Source of the DNA: Mycobacterium sp. 050128
Lineage (GTDB): Bacteria; Actinomycetota; Actinomycetes; Mycobacteriales; Mycobacteriaceae
Reading direction: 5' to 3'
Assembly: GCF_036409155.1 (NCBI RefSeq)
Contig: NZ_JAZGLW010000001.1
Span: 558,001 to 622,000 of the forward strand
Length of the DNA: 64,000 bases
Shown: one piece after another, positions 28,073 through 43,728 of the stretch
Position numbering within the stretch: position 1 is the first letter of the stretch
Layout of the letters: every line of letters begins with the position of its first letter
Program-made: the position numbers and the translations under genes
The notes under the pieces: generated by a model
What the model was told of the DNA's origin: nothing
Database searches by the model: none
The model's input: the letters and a program-made list of their open reading frames with translations, nothing else

Positions 28073-28558
28073 TTGCGCGTCCACATCACTGACCGATCGC
28101 CGCGGCTTGCGGTGCTCGCGCTGGCGCCGGCCGTCGCGGCAATAGTGCTGTCCGGTTGCAGTTCGACCGCCAACCCGCCCGGAAACCCCAGCTCGACGAC
28201 GAAGAGCAGCACGACCACCACGACCACCGGCGCGGCCGCGCCGACGACGTCGGGTAGCGAAAGCACCACGGCGTCCGTCGAAATCGGGAACACGCTGAAC
28301 TACGGCTCGATGGGGACGACGGCCACGCTTGACTGCGCCACCGGCAAATCCCTGAATGTCGCCGGTTCCAACAACACCCTGACCGTCACCGGCAGCTGCG
28401 TGACGGTGAATGTCGGCGGCACCAAAAACAAGATCACCATCGACAAGGTCGACACCCGCATCACCGTGCTGGGGCTCGACAACACGATCACTTACAAGGA
28501 TGGTGAACCGAAGGTCGACAACCTCGGCTCGGGCAACACCATCAACAAGGCGAGCTGA
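28073..28558 (+). CDS. Threonine-rich DUF3060 lipoprotein
   Basis: A 161-aa lipoprotein. Signal peptide with lipobox LSGC (Cys near residue 29), then a Thr/Ser-rich linker (about 35-70) and a DUF3060 domain with NTL/NTI beta repeats similar to those of the upstream gene. Start TTG 28073 follows GAGGAGGGG. The gene ends only 4 nt before the convergent echA5-like gene. Counterpart of the Rv0679c threonine-rich protein. Probably cell-envelope anchored; function unknown. Confidence 0.9.
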   Translation: MRVHITDRSPRLAVLALAPAVAAIVLSGCSSTANPPGNPSSTTKSSTTTTTTGAAAPTTSGSESTTASVEIGNTLNYGSMGTTATLDCATGKSLNVAGSNNTLTVTGSCVTVNVGGTKNKITIDKVDTRITVLGLDNTITYKDGEPKVDNLGSGNTINKAS

Positions 28559-28562
28559 CCGG

Positions 28563-29330
28563 CTAGCTGGCCGGCGCCCCGTGCCGTCCGGCGCCGGCCG
28601 CGAACCGCCCGGCGCCCTCGTTGGCTTCCGCGGCAACTTCGGCGATGCTGGCGAATTCCTGGTCGATTGCCTGCGATTCCGACAGGCCCCACTGCCGTAG
28701 CGCCGAAAGCCGGTCCGCTCGTAGGCACTGCTGGGGCAGCGCGGCCAATTCTGCGGCCAAGTCCTCGGCGGCCTGTCGCGATTCGCCTTTGGGGACAACG
28801 CGATTGGCCAATCCCATCGCGAGCGCTTCGTCGGCTTTGACACCGCGGCCGGTGAGGATCATGTCCATCGCCCGGCTGTGTCCGATCAGGCGCGGCAGCC
28901 GCACGGTGCCACCGTCGATCAGCGGGACTCCCCAGCGGCGACAGAACACCCCGAACACGGCATCGTCCTCGGCCACCCGCATGTCGCACCACAGAGCCAG
29001 CTCCAGGCCCCCCGCGACGGCGTAGCCACTCACCGCGGCAATCACGGGTTTGGACAACACCATTCGCGACGGGCCCATCGGGCCGGGACCGGTCGTGTGG
29101 ATCGAGTTGGCCTCTGACGTACCGAACGCCTTCAAATCGGCTCCCGCACAAAAGGTTCCGCCGTCACCCCACAGCACGGCCACTGACGCGGAATCATCGC
29201 GGTCGAATTCGTCGAATGCCTCGTACAACGCCGCGGCCGTCGGGCCGTTCACGGCGTTACGCGCGGCCGGCCGGTTCAGGATCACCGTCGTCACCGCGCC
29301 CTTACGCTCCACTCGTACCGGATCAGTCAT
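28563..29330 (-). CDS. echA5: Enoyl-CoA hydratase/isomerase family protein (EchA5-like)
   Basis: A 255-aa crotonase. N-terminus RKGAVTTVILNRPAARNAV, oxyanion-hole segments GGTFCAGADLKAF (about 60-72) and [20 protein letters not shown] (about 103-122). The crotonase Glu residues are not both obvious, so hydration is not assured. Last gene of a probable echA4-paaX-echA5 unit; its ATG overlaps the PaaX stop (ATGA). Confidence 0.88.
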   Translation of the reverse strand: MTDPVRVERKGAVTTVILNRPAARNAVNGPTAAALYEAFDEFDRDDSASVAVLWGDGGTFCAGADLKAFGTSEANSIHTTGPGPMGPSRMVLSKPVIAAVSGYAVAGGLELALWCDMRVAEDDAVFGVFCRRWGVPLIDGGTVRLPRLIGHSRAMDMILTGRGVKADEALAMGLANRVVPKGESRQAAEDLAAELAALPQQCLRADRLSALRQWGLSESQAIDQEFASIAEVAAEANEGAGRFAAGAGRHGAPAS

Positions 29331-30049
29331 CTCGCCTCCAGAAGTTGAGTTGCATCGCGCCGCTGCAGCAGTTCGGTCGCGAAGTCGTGGTAGGCGCTGC
29401 GCAGCCGCGCGCCCGGCCAATCGTCGGGCAGCAGTTCGGCCGGCAGCATCGGGTCGGTGAGTAGGTGCCGCACGATCGCCGCGGCCACCACAAACCGTCC
29501 GGGAATGTCGCGCGCCGCGGCCATTTCGTCGACCAAGCGCTGCCCGGCCTGCGCCCATGCGGGCAGGTCCCACAGTTCGGCGACCAGCTGCTCGGGTGCG
29601 TCGTCGCGAGCCTTGAGCACCCGGACCCGGTCGGCAACGTCGGGCTCCAAGTCGAGGTCGAGGTTGTCCGGGCGCATCCAGACGCCCTCGCGCAGTTCAC
29701 CGAAACGCTTGCGGTACATGCTGGCTCGCAGCGCGGCCCGGGTGCGGGCATCGGTGCCCACGCTGGTGACGATCACGACGTGCCAGTCTGCGTGCCAGGC
29801 CCGGGTTTGCGGCCGCATCGCCTCGTCCTGGCGCGCCTGGCGAGCCAGCAACCGATCCGAGAGCCGGTACCCGTCGGCGGAGCGAATCAGGTCGCCGGCA
29901 CCGACCATGCGGGTCAGCGCGACCCGCAGCGTCGTTTCCTTGATCCCGAAATCGGCTGTCAGCCTGATTAAGTCGCTCGCGGTTGCCCAGGCGGGGTGTG
30001 CACCGAGCAGCACACTCAGCACCACGGACCGCGCCGTCATGTTCGGCAT
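29327..30049 (-). CDS. PaaX-family transcriptional regulator
   Basis: A 240-aa protein with an N-terminal winged helix (DLIRLTADFGIKETTLRVALTRM at about 26-48, shortened) followed by the PaaX central and C-terminal domains. PaaX proteins repress CoA-ester catabolic operons such as phenylacetate degradation and respond to aryl- or acyl-CoA. Counterpart of Rv0674. It is placed between two crotonase genes and coupled to both, so it likely senses a CoA intermediate of that pathway (inference). Confidence 0.85.
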   Translation of the reverse strand: MPNMTARSVVLSVLLGAHPAWATASDLIRLTADFGIKETTLRVALTRMVGAGDLIRSADGYRLSDRLLARQARQDEAMRPQTRAWHADWHVVIVTSVGTDARTRAALRASMYRKRFGELREGVWMRPDNLDLDLEPDVADRVRVLKARDDAPEQLVAELWDLPAWAQAGQRLVDEMAAARDIPGRFVVAAAIVRHLLTDPMLPAELLPDDWPGARLRSAYHDFATELLQRRDATQLLEAR

Positions 30050-30051
30050 GG

Positions 30052-30990
30052 CTACACTTCGGAGGCGCGACGGCCGTAGTCACCGAACGGCTCGTCGCGA
30101 TGCCGCACCGCTTCGCGGAAGCCGTGCTCGACGGAGTCGGCGACGAAGTCATGTCCCTCTTGGGTGTGCCGGGCGACACCGTCGAACACCGTGCTGACCA
30201 TCCGGCTGGTGGCCACTCCCTGCTGCAGCAGAGCGGAATTCAGCGCGAGTTTGACCATGATCAGCTGATTGACCGGAACCGCCGCGATGCGCTGGACCAA
30301 CCGTTCGGTGCGCTCGTCGAGATCTTTCGGGTCCGGCGCCTCGACCGCCAGTCCCCACTGGGCGGCCTGTGCGCCGGTGATTGAATCACCGGTGAACAGA
30401 AGACGTTTGGCGCGCTGGTCGCCGAGCCGGTGGGCCCACAGGCCCGCCGCAGGCACACCCCACACGCGCGTCGGCGGGTAACCGATCTTGGCGTCGGCGG
30501 CGGCGATCACCTGGTCGGCATGCAGCGCGATATCGGTGCCGCCCGCCACACAGTAACCATGGATCTTGACCACCGTCGGCTTGTCGGCGTGCATCAGGCT
30601 GGAGAACCCGCGCACGAACCTGCTCATCATCTGGTAATCGATCATCGGGTCCCACGGCCTATCCGGCATGTGGTTGATGCCCTGGGTCTTACCGTCCAGC
30701 ACGGTGCCCTCGTAGGCACCGGTGCCACCGGCCGAGCCGGTGCGGTCGGCGTAGGCGGACAAGTCGAAGCCCGCGCAAAAGCCTTCTCCGCGACCGGATA
30801 CCAGAATCACGTGCACGTTGGGATCGAGATCGGCCCGCTCGACCAACGCCGAGAGCTCCAGCGGGGTGTCCGCGACGATCGCGTTGCCCTTTTCCGGCCG
30901 ATTGAAGGTGATCCGCGCAACCCGGTCGGTGACCTCGTAGGTCATCGTTTTCAGGTTGTCGAAATCGACCGGCCTGATGGCATGAGTCAT
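30052..30990 (-). CDS. echA4: Enoyl-CoA hydratase (EchA4-like)
   Basis: A 312-aa crotonase with RVARITFNRPEKGNAIV near the N-terminus, oxyanion motifs SGRGEGFCAGFDLSAYAD and HGYCVAGGTDIALHADQVI, and a longer C-terminal part. ATG 30990 gives the same length as the M. tuberculosis protein. Two nucleotides separate its stop from the PaaX start; an 85-nt MIRU-like repeat separates it from fadE8. Confidence 0.9.
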   Translation of the reverse strand: MTHAIRPVDFDNLKTMTYEVTDRVARITFNRPEKGNAIVADTPLELSALVERADLDPNVHVILVSGRGEGFCAGFDLSAYADRTGSAGGTGAYEGTVLDGKTQGINHMPDRPWDPMIDYQMMSRFVRGFSSLMHADKPTVVKIHGYCVAGGTDIALHADQVIAAADAKIGYPPTRVWGVPAAGLWAHRLGDQRAKRLLFTGDSITGAQAAQWGLAVEAPDPKDLDERTERLVQRIAAVPVNQLIMVKLALNSALLQQGVATSRMVSTVFDGVARHTQEGHDFVADSVEHGFREAVRHRDEPFGDYGRRASEV

Positions 30991-31075
30991 GCGCGCCGCT
31001 CCTCTCCCCCGCAAGCGGGAGCTGCCCCCACATCGCTACGCTCAGCATGGTTGCCGGCGCGAGTCATGTTGTGGC
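30991..31075 (+). repeat. MIRU-like intercistronic repeat, copy B (fadE8-echA4 gap)
   Basis: The spacer between the fadE8 stop and the echA4 start is related to the repeat at 9672-9744: shared features are GCCGCTC, CCCCCGCAAGCGGGAG, TGCCCCCAC, ATCGCTACGCTC and GCCGGCGCG. The element again spans the whole gap in the operon. Confidence 0.6.
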
Positions 31076-32704
31076 TCAGCCCTTCACCAGGGCCCGTTCC
31101 AGGATGGGTGCCAGATCGAGCCCGGTCGGCATGGTTCCGAACGCGCCGCCCCACGCACCGCCGAGCCGGGTCGCCAAGAATGCCTCGGCGACGGCGGGGT
31201 GACCGTGACGCACCAGCAGCGAGCCCTGCAGGGCCAGACAGATGTCCTCGGCGACCTTGCGGGCGCGGTACTGGATGGTCTCCAGATCGCTCAGGTCTTG
31301 GCGCAGCCGTTCGACGTGGCTGCCCAGCCGCGGATCCTGGCTCGTGCTCTCGTTCAGCTCGGCGAACAACACCTCGACACATTCGGGCCGAGTTGCCATG
31401 GCGCGCAAGGTGTCCAGCGCGCTGACGTTGCCTGAGCCTTCCCAGATGCCCATCAGCGGCGCCTCGCGGTACAGGCGCGGCATGCCCGACTCTTCGACAT
31501 AGCCGTTGCCGCCCAGGCATTCCAGCGCTTCGGCGGCGTGCGGGGTGGAACGCTTGCAAACCCAGTACTTGCTGGCCGCCAGGCCGATCCGGCGCAGCAG
31601 CGCTTCCTTCTCGTCGCCGCGCAGCGCGTTGTCGGTGGCACCGGCCATCCGCATCGCGACAATTGTGGCGGCCTCGGCCTCCACGGCCAGGTCGGCCAGC
31701 ACGTTGCGCATCAGCGGCTGGTCAATCAGGTAGGCGCCGAACGCTTTCCGGTGCTGGGCGTGATGGATGGCGCGGGTCAGCCCGGTACGCATGCTGGTGG
31801 CACTGCCCAGGGTGCAGTCCAGGCGGGTCAGGTTGACCATCTCGATGATGGTCGGCACGCCGCGGCCCTCCTCGCCGACCAGCCAGGCGGTGGCGCCGTC
31901 GTATTCCACTTCGCTCGAGGCGTTGGCGTGGTTGCCGAGCTTGTCCTTGAGGCGTTGCAAGAACATCCGGTTGCGGGTGCCGTCGGGCAGGATGCGCGGC
32001 AGCACGAAGCACGACAGACCGCCGGGTGCCTGCGCGAGGACCAGGAAGATGTCACACATCGGCGCCGAGGTGAACCATTTGTGACCGACCAGGCTGTAGG
32101 TGCCGTCCCCGTTGGGGGTCGCCTGGGTGGTCCCGGCGCGCACGTCGGAGCCGCCCTGCTTCTCGGTCATCGACATCCCCGCGGTGATGCCGGCCTTCGT
32201 GGTGGCCAGCTTGAGCTCCGGGTCGTACTCGCGACTGGTCAGCAGCGGCTCGTAAACGGCTGCCAGCTCGGGGTTGTAGCGCAGCGCCGGAACGACGGCA
32301 TACGTCATCGAGATCGGGCAGACGTGGCCCGGCTCGACGTTCCACGCCGAAGTCTTGGCGGCGCGCACCACATGCGCGCCCGGGCGGTCGTCGGCCCACG
32401 GCGCCGCGTGCATGCCGTGCGCGATCGCCGCACGCATCAACTCGTGGTAGGCCGGGTCGAACTCGACCTCGTCGACACGGTGCCCGGTGCGGTCGTGGGT
32501 GTGCAGGATGGGTTGATTGCGGTCGGCGAGCTCACCCCAGCGCTGGGCCTCGTGACTGGCCGACAACGCCCCGACCGCGTGCACCTCGTCCATGCCCCAC
32601 TGGCCGCCCTCGCGGATCAGGGCCTCGACGAGCATCGGCGATGTCGCGGGGTTGTAGTTCTCCAGCGGCGGAACCTGGTTGGTGACGACATGCGTGTCTG
32701 GCAT
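31076..32704 (-). CDS. fadE8: Acyl-CoA dehydrogenase (FadE8-like)
   Basis: A 542-aa enzyme of the AidB/FadE8 branch. It shows the FAD-binding signature MTEKQGGSDVRAGTT near residues 180-195, KWFTSAPMCD, and a C-terminal GGNGYVEESGMPRLYREAP with the catalytic region. It catalyses alpha-beta dehydrogenation of an acyl-CoA; substrate unknown. ATG 32704 (MPDTHVVTNQ) gives the family length; a second ATG 9 nt upstream is possible. The lpqP gene expected upstream is missing. Confidence 0.92.
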   Translation of the reverse strand: MPDTHVVTNQVPPLENYNPATSPMLVEALIREGGQWGMDEVHAVGALSASHEAQRWGELADRNQPILHTHDRTGHRVDEVEFDPAYHELMRAAIAHGMHAAPWADDRPGAHVVRAAKTSAWNVEPGHVCPISMTYAVVPALRYNPELAAVYEPLLTSREYDPELKLATTKAGITAGMSMTEKQGGSDVRAGTTQATPNGDGTYSLVGHKWFTSAPMCDIFLVLAQAPGGLSCFVLPRILPDGTRNRMFLQRLKDKLGNHANASSEVEYDGATAWLVGEEGRGVPTIIEMVNLTRLDCTLGSATSMRTGLTRAIHHAQHRKAFGAYLIDQPLMRNVLADLAVEAEAATIVAMRMAGATDNALRGDEKEALLRRIGLAASKYWVCKRSTPHAAEALECLGGNGYVEESGMPRLYREAPLMGIWEGSGNVSALDTLRAMATRPECVEVLFAELNESTSQDPRLGSHVERLRQDLSDLETIQYRARKVAEDICLALQGSLLVRHGHPAVAEAFLATRLGGAWGGAFGTMPTGLDLAPILERALVKG

Positions 32705-32763
32705 GCCACTCATATTACATTTTTCCAACAACCGCACAAGAGGTGTAATACCACCGAACCGGC

Positions 32764-33522
32764 TCAACCGGTGGTCTTGTCTCGCAGGAACGCAATGTCG
32801 TCCTTGCGGCCCTCGTCGGAGGTTTCACAGATCACCGGCGCGCCCGCGGCTTTGACCGCCGCGACCAGCAGGTCGGGATCGATAAGGCCGGTGCCCAGAT
32901 TGGCGTGGCGGTCCCGGCCCGAGCCGGCCTCGTCCTTGGAGTCGTTGCAGTGCACCAGATCGATCCGGCCGGTGATCGCCTTGATGCGCTCGACGGCGCC
33001 CACCAACGCTTCACCGGCCGCCCAGGTGTGGCAGGTGTCGAGGCAGAAGCCAATTCCGCTGTCGCCGATGACATCCCACAGCCTGGCGATGGTGTCGAAG
33101 TGGCGGGCCATCGCGTGGTCGCCGCCCGCGGTGTTTTCCAGATACACCGGCACGGTGGATTCCAGCTGATCGAGCGCCTTGCGCCAGCGCACGAAACCCT
33201 CGGCGAGGTCGTTGTCGTCGGCGACATGGCCACCGTGCACGATGACCGCCGCCGCGCCGATGTCGGCGGCCGCGTCGCAGGTCTGCTGCAGGATTTTGCG
33301 CGACGGGATCCGTACCTTGTTGTTGGCCGACGCGACGTTGATCAGGTAGGGCGCGTGCACGTAGATCGGCAGCGCCGCGGCCTTCAGCACGGCGGCGTCC
33401 TCGCGGGGCTTGGGCGCCTTCCAGCTCTGCGGGTCGCCGAGGAATATCTGTACAACGTCAGCGCCCTCGGCCTCCGCTGCGGCCAGCGGGTCTTGCGGAC
33501 TGACGTGCGAACCGATCAGCAC
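32764..33522 (-). CDS. nfo: Deoxyribonuclease IV (AP endonuclease)
   Basis: A 252-aa TIM-barrel enzyme that cuts 5' of abasic sites in base-excision repair. Family motifs include LIGSHVS at the start, [12 protein letters not shown] near 55, [10 protein letters not shown] near 130 (metal Glu), [13 protein letters not shown] near 155 and [20 protein letters not shown] near 190, giving the tri-zinc ligands. GTG 33522 is chosen because it directly precedes the conserved N-terminus. Called end in M. tuberculosis. Confidence 0.94.
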   Translation of the reverse strand: MLIGSHVSPQDPLAAAEAEGADVVQIFLGDPQSWKAPKPREDAAVLKAAALPIYVHAPYLINVASANNKVRIPSRKILQQTCDAAADIGAAAVIVHGGHVADDNDLAEGFVRWRKALDQLESTVPVYLENTAGGDHAMARHFDTIARLWDVIGDSGIGFCLDTCHTWAAGEALVGAVERIKAITGRIDLVHCNDSKDEAGSGRDRHANLGTGLIDPDLLVAAVKAAGAPVICETSDEGRKDDIAFLRDKTTG

Positions 33523-33638
33523 GTCGGCCAGTCTACGGTTCCGGGCCCGGCCGCCGGGAATTGCGCTGGACCACGCGGCCCGAACGTGAGATCGTCTGAG
33601 CAAACACGGATGCTCGACCGATTCGGCGGTGGATTCGA

Positions 33639-33875
33639 TTGCCTGGCACGCAACAGCTCGACGAATCCGGACTCATCCGCAATCCCCGTCGCATCGCGAA
33701 TTTCGAGATGGGAAGTGCAGACAGCTACGGGCCGGCCGGGCTGCCGGGGCATCGCGCCTGCCCGCCGGACGCGATCGTTGCCGACCGCGTCGTGCTTGGG
33801 TTCAGTTCCCTTCCGGCAGAAACGCTTTCGAAGCTGTTCAAGCTGGCGATCGCACAACCGGCGGAGCCGGCATGA
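33639..33875 (+). CDS. Small hypothetical protein coupled to the HD-domain gene
   Basis: A 78-codon ORF from TTG 33639, the only start in the frame (a stop lies at 33597-33599). The product has a protein-like C-terminal half ([21 protein letters not shown], trimmed) and G/C-rich third positions. GGCGGTGG precedes the TTG. Its stop TGA overlaps the ATG of the next gene (ATGA), which supports translation of both from one message. Not recognised; no signal peptide or membrane helix. It could be an antitoxin- or adaptor-like partner, but nothing in the sequence proves this. Confidence 0.5.
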   Translation: MPGTQQLDESGLIRNPRRIANFEMGSADSYGPAGLPGHRACPPDAIVADRVVLGFSSLPAETLSKLFKLAIAQPAEPA

Positions 33876-35662
33876 TGCCGGCGGACGCGGACGCCACGCT
33901 GGATCTGCTGCTTCCTGCCCGCATTCGCGAACTCATCGAACGCAATTACTACTCGAAGGTGAACGCGAGCCTGACCCTCGAAGAGGTGGCCAAGGATCCG
34001 ACCTTTCTGGAGGATCCGATCAGCCACCTCGCGCTGTTCACCGATCACGGCGTGATGCATATGCGTGACGTCGCACGTCGCATCGTCGACATGATCGCGA
34101 ACGTGTCGGGGGTCAAGATCGCCGAGCGGCCGCAACGCCGCCTGGACTTCATGACGAGCTACGGCTGTCTACTCGCCTACGTCCACGACATCGGGATGTC
34201 AGACCTGAATCCCTTTGGCCGAGCGGTCCACGCGGAGTTCGGCGGCCATGAGCCTTTTGGCGGGGCCTTCGACGAGATCGTCGACATCCTATGGGAGGAG
34301 AACGTCGGGAACCTGGCCTGGCGGGTGTTGCGCCTGACCACCGCCGGTGTATTCGACGGCCCCCCGCAACGGATCCTGCGTGAACTGGCGTCGCTGGGCT
34401 ATGCGCACAGCAAGAGCGCCGTGCCCGCCGCGGTGCTCAACGACACCACGGCACTGCGCGACACGATGCTGCATATCCTGAGCCATCCGCTGGAGGCGTT
34501 GTACCACGCGAAGCAGCTGACGAAGAGCCACGGCGACGACCGGGGTGCTCATCACGAGACCGCGCTGCAGCGCGCGGCGGCCCCCGAGTCACTGGACGAG
34601 CACCGGGTGCAGCTGCTGTCTCGCCATTACGACGACTTCGAGAACACAGCCTTTGCCTGGCTGGAAGTCGTTGCGCCGCAAGCCCAGGAGTTTGTCGCCG
34701 ACGTCGTGGACACCATCCGCTGCCTGCGCTGCGCGGATGCCCTGCGACAGCGCGGCACCCATCTGAGGACCTCGGGCAACTACCAGATTTTCATCGATCA
34801 GCGCACCGCGAACGCCATCTACGCCCTGCACGACCGGGAGGGGCGAACCTACCTGCTCGAAGGCGACAATCCGATCAATGCCGGCGAGGCCAACCTCGAG
34901 GTCTCCGAAGTCACCCACGAAGGCGACCTGCGTTTCGCCTTCTTCCGGGGCAGCTTCGGATCGGAGGAGGCGGTGCGCCGCGCGGCGCACAACGCGTCGG
35001 TCATCGTCGACGACATCCAGGCCGACGTCGTCGAGAGCTTCATCGGCAGCACCGGCGAAAACGGCGGTCGGCGCACGTCGGTTTTACTCGAACACACCGA
35101 GGACAATCCCGAATTCGCACCGCTGGTAGCCGATTTGCTGATCGCCCGGGTTCCGTCGCTGACCGATCGCGTCGTCTGCGTGCCGGCCCTGCGCAACGCT
35201 CCCGAACCGGAGCGGCGGCGCTTCCTGGCGGCCAGCGCCGTCGACTGGGACCTTGCGGAGCGCACGGCGTTCCTGCGCAACGTCGCGAGCCGCGGCTACC
35301 GCACCGACCACATCGATCCCGAACTCGGCTTCAAAAGCACACGCCTGAGCCACCTTTCGCGCGGCGAATGCCTGACCGAAGTCGGCGCGCGGGCGAGCTT
35401 CGTGTATATCCCGCTGTCGTCCGGTCTGCGCGGCCGGCCGTCGGGCGGCTACGACTACTTTCGCGTCCATCCCTGGGAACCGCTGGGCGCCACCGGCGTC
35501 ATCCGGGGCGACTTCCGAAACGCCACGGTCGTCGCGGAGGACGAGGTGGATGTGCTGATCCTGCCGAAGGACGTCTACCTTCGGCACTGGCACCGCAATT
35601 ACACGCCGGCGGAGTTCTGCGAGCTGATCCGCGGCCTCGGGCAAGCGAATTCGCGAGCGTGA
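33872..35662 (+). CDS. HD-domain protein with C-terminal cyclic-nucleotide-binding-like domain
   Basis: A 596-aa cytoplasmic protein, not recognised as a named family. The N-terminal third has HD-superfamily features: TDHGVMHMRDVARRI (His59, His63), then LLAYVHDIGMSD with the His105-Asp106 doublet, and HAEFGGHE (His120, His126). A helical middle region follows (VDTIRCLRCADALRQRG near 290-305). The last 110 residues (RGECLTEVG near 496, then IRGDFRNATVVAEDEVDVLIL near 545, shortened) look like a cNMP-binding beta-barrel. ATG 33872 or the adjacent ATG 33875 can start. Hypothesis: a ligand-gated nucleotide or phosphate hydrolase. It occupies the place of the ceramidase gene Rv0669c. Confidence 0.7.
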   Translation: MMPADADATLDLLLPARIRELIERNYYSKVNASLTLEEVAKDPTFLEDPISHLALFTDHGVMHMRDVARRIVDMIANVSGVKIAERPQRRLDFMTSYGCLLAYVHDIGMSDLNPFGRAVHAEFGGHEPFGGAFDEIVDILWEENVGNLAWRVLRLTTAGVFDGPPQRILRELASLGYAHSKSAVPAAVLNDTTALRDTMLHILSHPLEALYHAKQLTKSHGDDRGAHHETALQRAAAPESLDEHRVQLLSRHYDDFENTAFAWLEVVAPQAQEFVADVVDTIRCLRCADALRQRGTHLRTSGNYQIFIDQRTANAIYALHDREGRTYLLEGDNPINAGEANLEVSEVTHEGDLRFAFFRGSFGSEEAVRRAAHNASVIVDDIQADVVESFIGSTGENGGRRTSVLLEHTEDNPEFAPLVADLLIARVPSLTDRVVCVPALRNAPEPERRRFLAASAVDWDLAERTAFLRNVASRGYRTDHIDPELGFKSTRLSHLSRGECLTEVGARASFVYIPLSSGLRGRPSGGYDYFRVHPWEPLGATGVIRGDFRNATVVAEDEVDVLILPKDVYLRHWHRNYTPAEFCELIRGLGQANSRA

Positions 35663-35681
35663 AACCTACCGTTCGCCGTCC

Positions 35682-35703
35682 AGCGTGAAACCAACTTCAC
35701 GCT
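35682..35703 (+). terminator. Hairpin downstream of the HD-domain gene
   Basis: AGCGTGAA-n6-TTCACGCT is a perfect 8-bp stem 20 nt after the stop of the HD gene. It has no U-tract and is weaker than the next hairpin; it may assist termination. Confidence 0.4.
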
Positions 35704-35731
35704 CGGCGGCCGATTGACCTCCGGTGCAACG

Positions 35732-35771
35732 AAAAAGCCCCGGGCCTTTTTGATTGGGCCCGGGGCTTTTT
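35732..35771. terminator. Bidirectional rho-independent terminator between HD gene and rpoC
   Basis: A perfect 15-bp inverted repeat (AAAAAGCCCCGGGCC / GGCCCGGGGCTTTTT, loop 10 nt) with T-runs on both sides, the classical form for convergent genes. It ends rpoBC transcription (minus) and the HD operon (plus). Confidence 0.95.
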
Positions 35772-35814
35772 CGTTTGTTGACTAGATCCGATCGTCCGAC
35801 TCCTCAGCGGCGAA

Positions 35815-39789
<3,975 letters not shown>

Positions 39790-39799
39790 TTAGTAGCTA

Positions 39800-43390
<3,591 letters not shown>

Positions 43391-43587
43391 TCACGCGCGC
43401 AACGAATAGCTGAACCGCAGAGGGGGCTCAGGCTAAGACCACGGTGTCAGGTGGCGGGTGAGGTGGGCAGGAAGTAGCCAGCGCAACGTCCAACAATAGC
43501 GCAGGCGCGCGCATTCCTCAACTACCCATCCAGGGGGGTCGACGCTGGCTGGCATCTCGAATTTCCCGTGGGTACATTCTGCCCAAC

Positions 43588-43616
43588 AGATTGACCTGTG
43601 CACGCCTTTTCGTCAA
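43588..43616 (-). promoter_or_regulatory. Candidate sigma-A promoter of rpoBC
   Basis: On the minus strand TTGACG (43611-43616) is followed after 17 nt by CAATCT (43588-43593), a good housekeeping promoter match. It lies about 300 nt before the rpoB TTG start, leaving a long leader. The remainder of 43286-43728 shows no gene. Confidence 0.55.
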
Positions 43617-43675
43617 GAGGAACGGGCGGCAAGTTGTTACCGAATTCCGCGGGCCGCGGCTTCCAGCACGCACGA

Positions 43676-43714
43676 CCAGGCCCGACCACGGCAAGCCGTG
43701 CCGATCGGGCCTGG
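43676..43714 (-). terminator. Terminator hairpin after mceG/mkl
   Basis: CCAGGCCCGA (43676-43685) pairs perfectly with TCGGGCCTGG (43705-43714), with an inner CACGGC/GCCGTG stem. It begins 15 nt after the stop of the ABC ATPase gene. Confidence 0.8.
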
Positions 43715-43728
43715 GGATCAGCGGGTTG

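Noticed and set aside
33629..33871. Upstream in-frame extension of the HD-domain protein
   Set aside because: The extension is Arg-rich and overlaps the 78-codon ORF in another frame that looks more protein-like; the ATGA junction favours ATG 33872.
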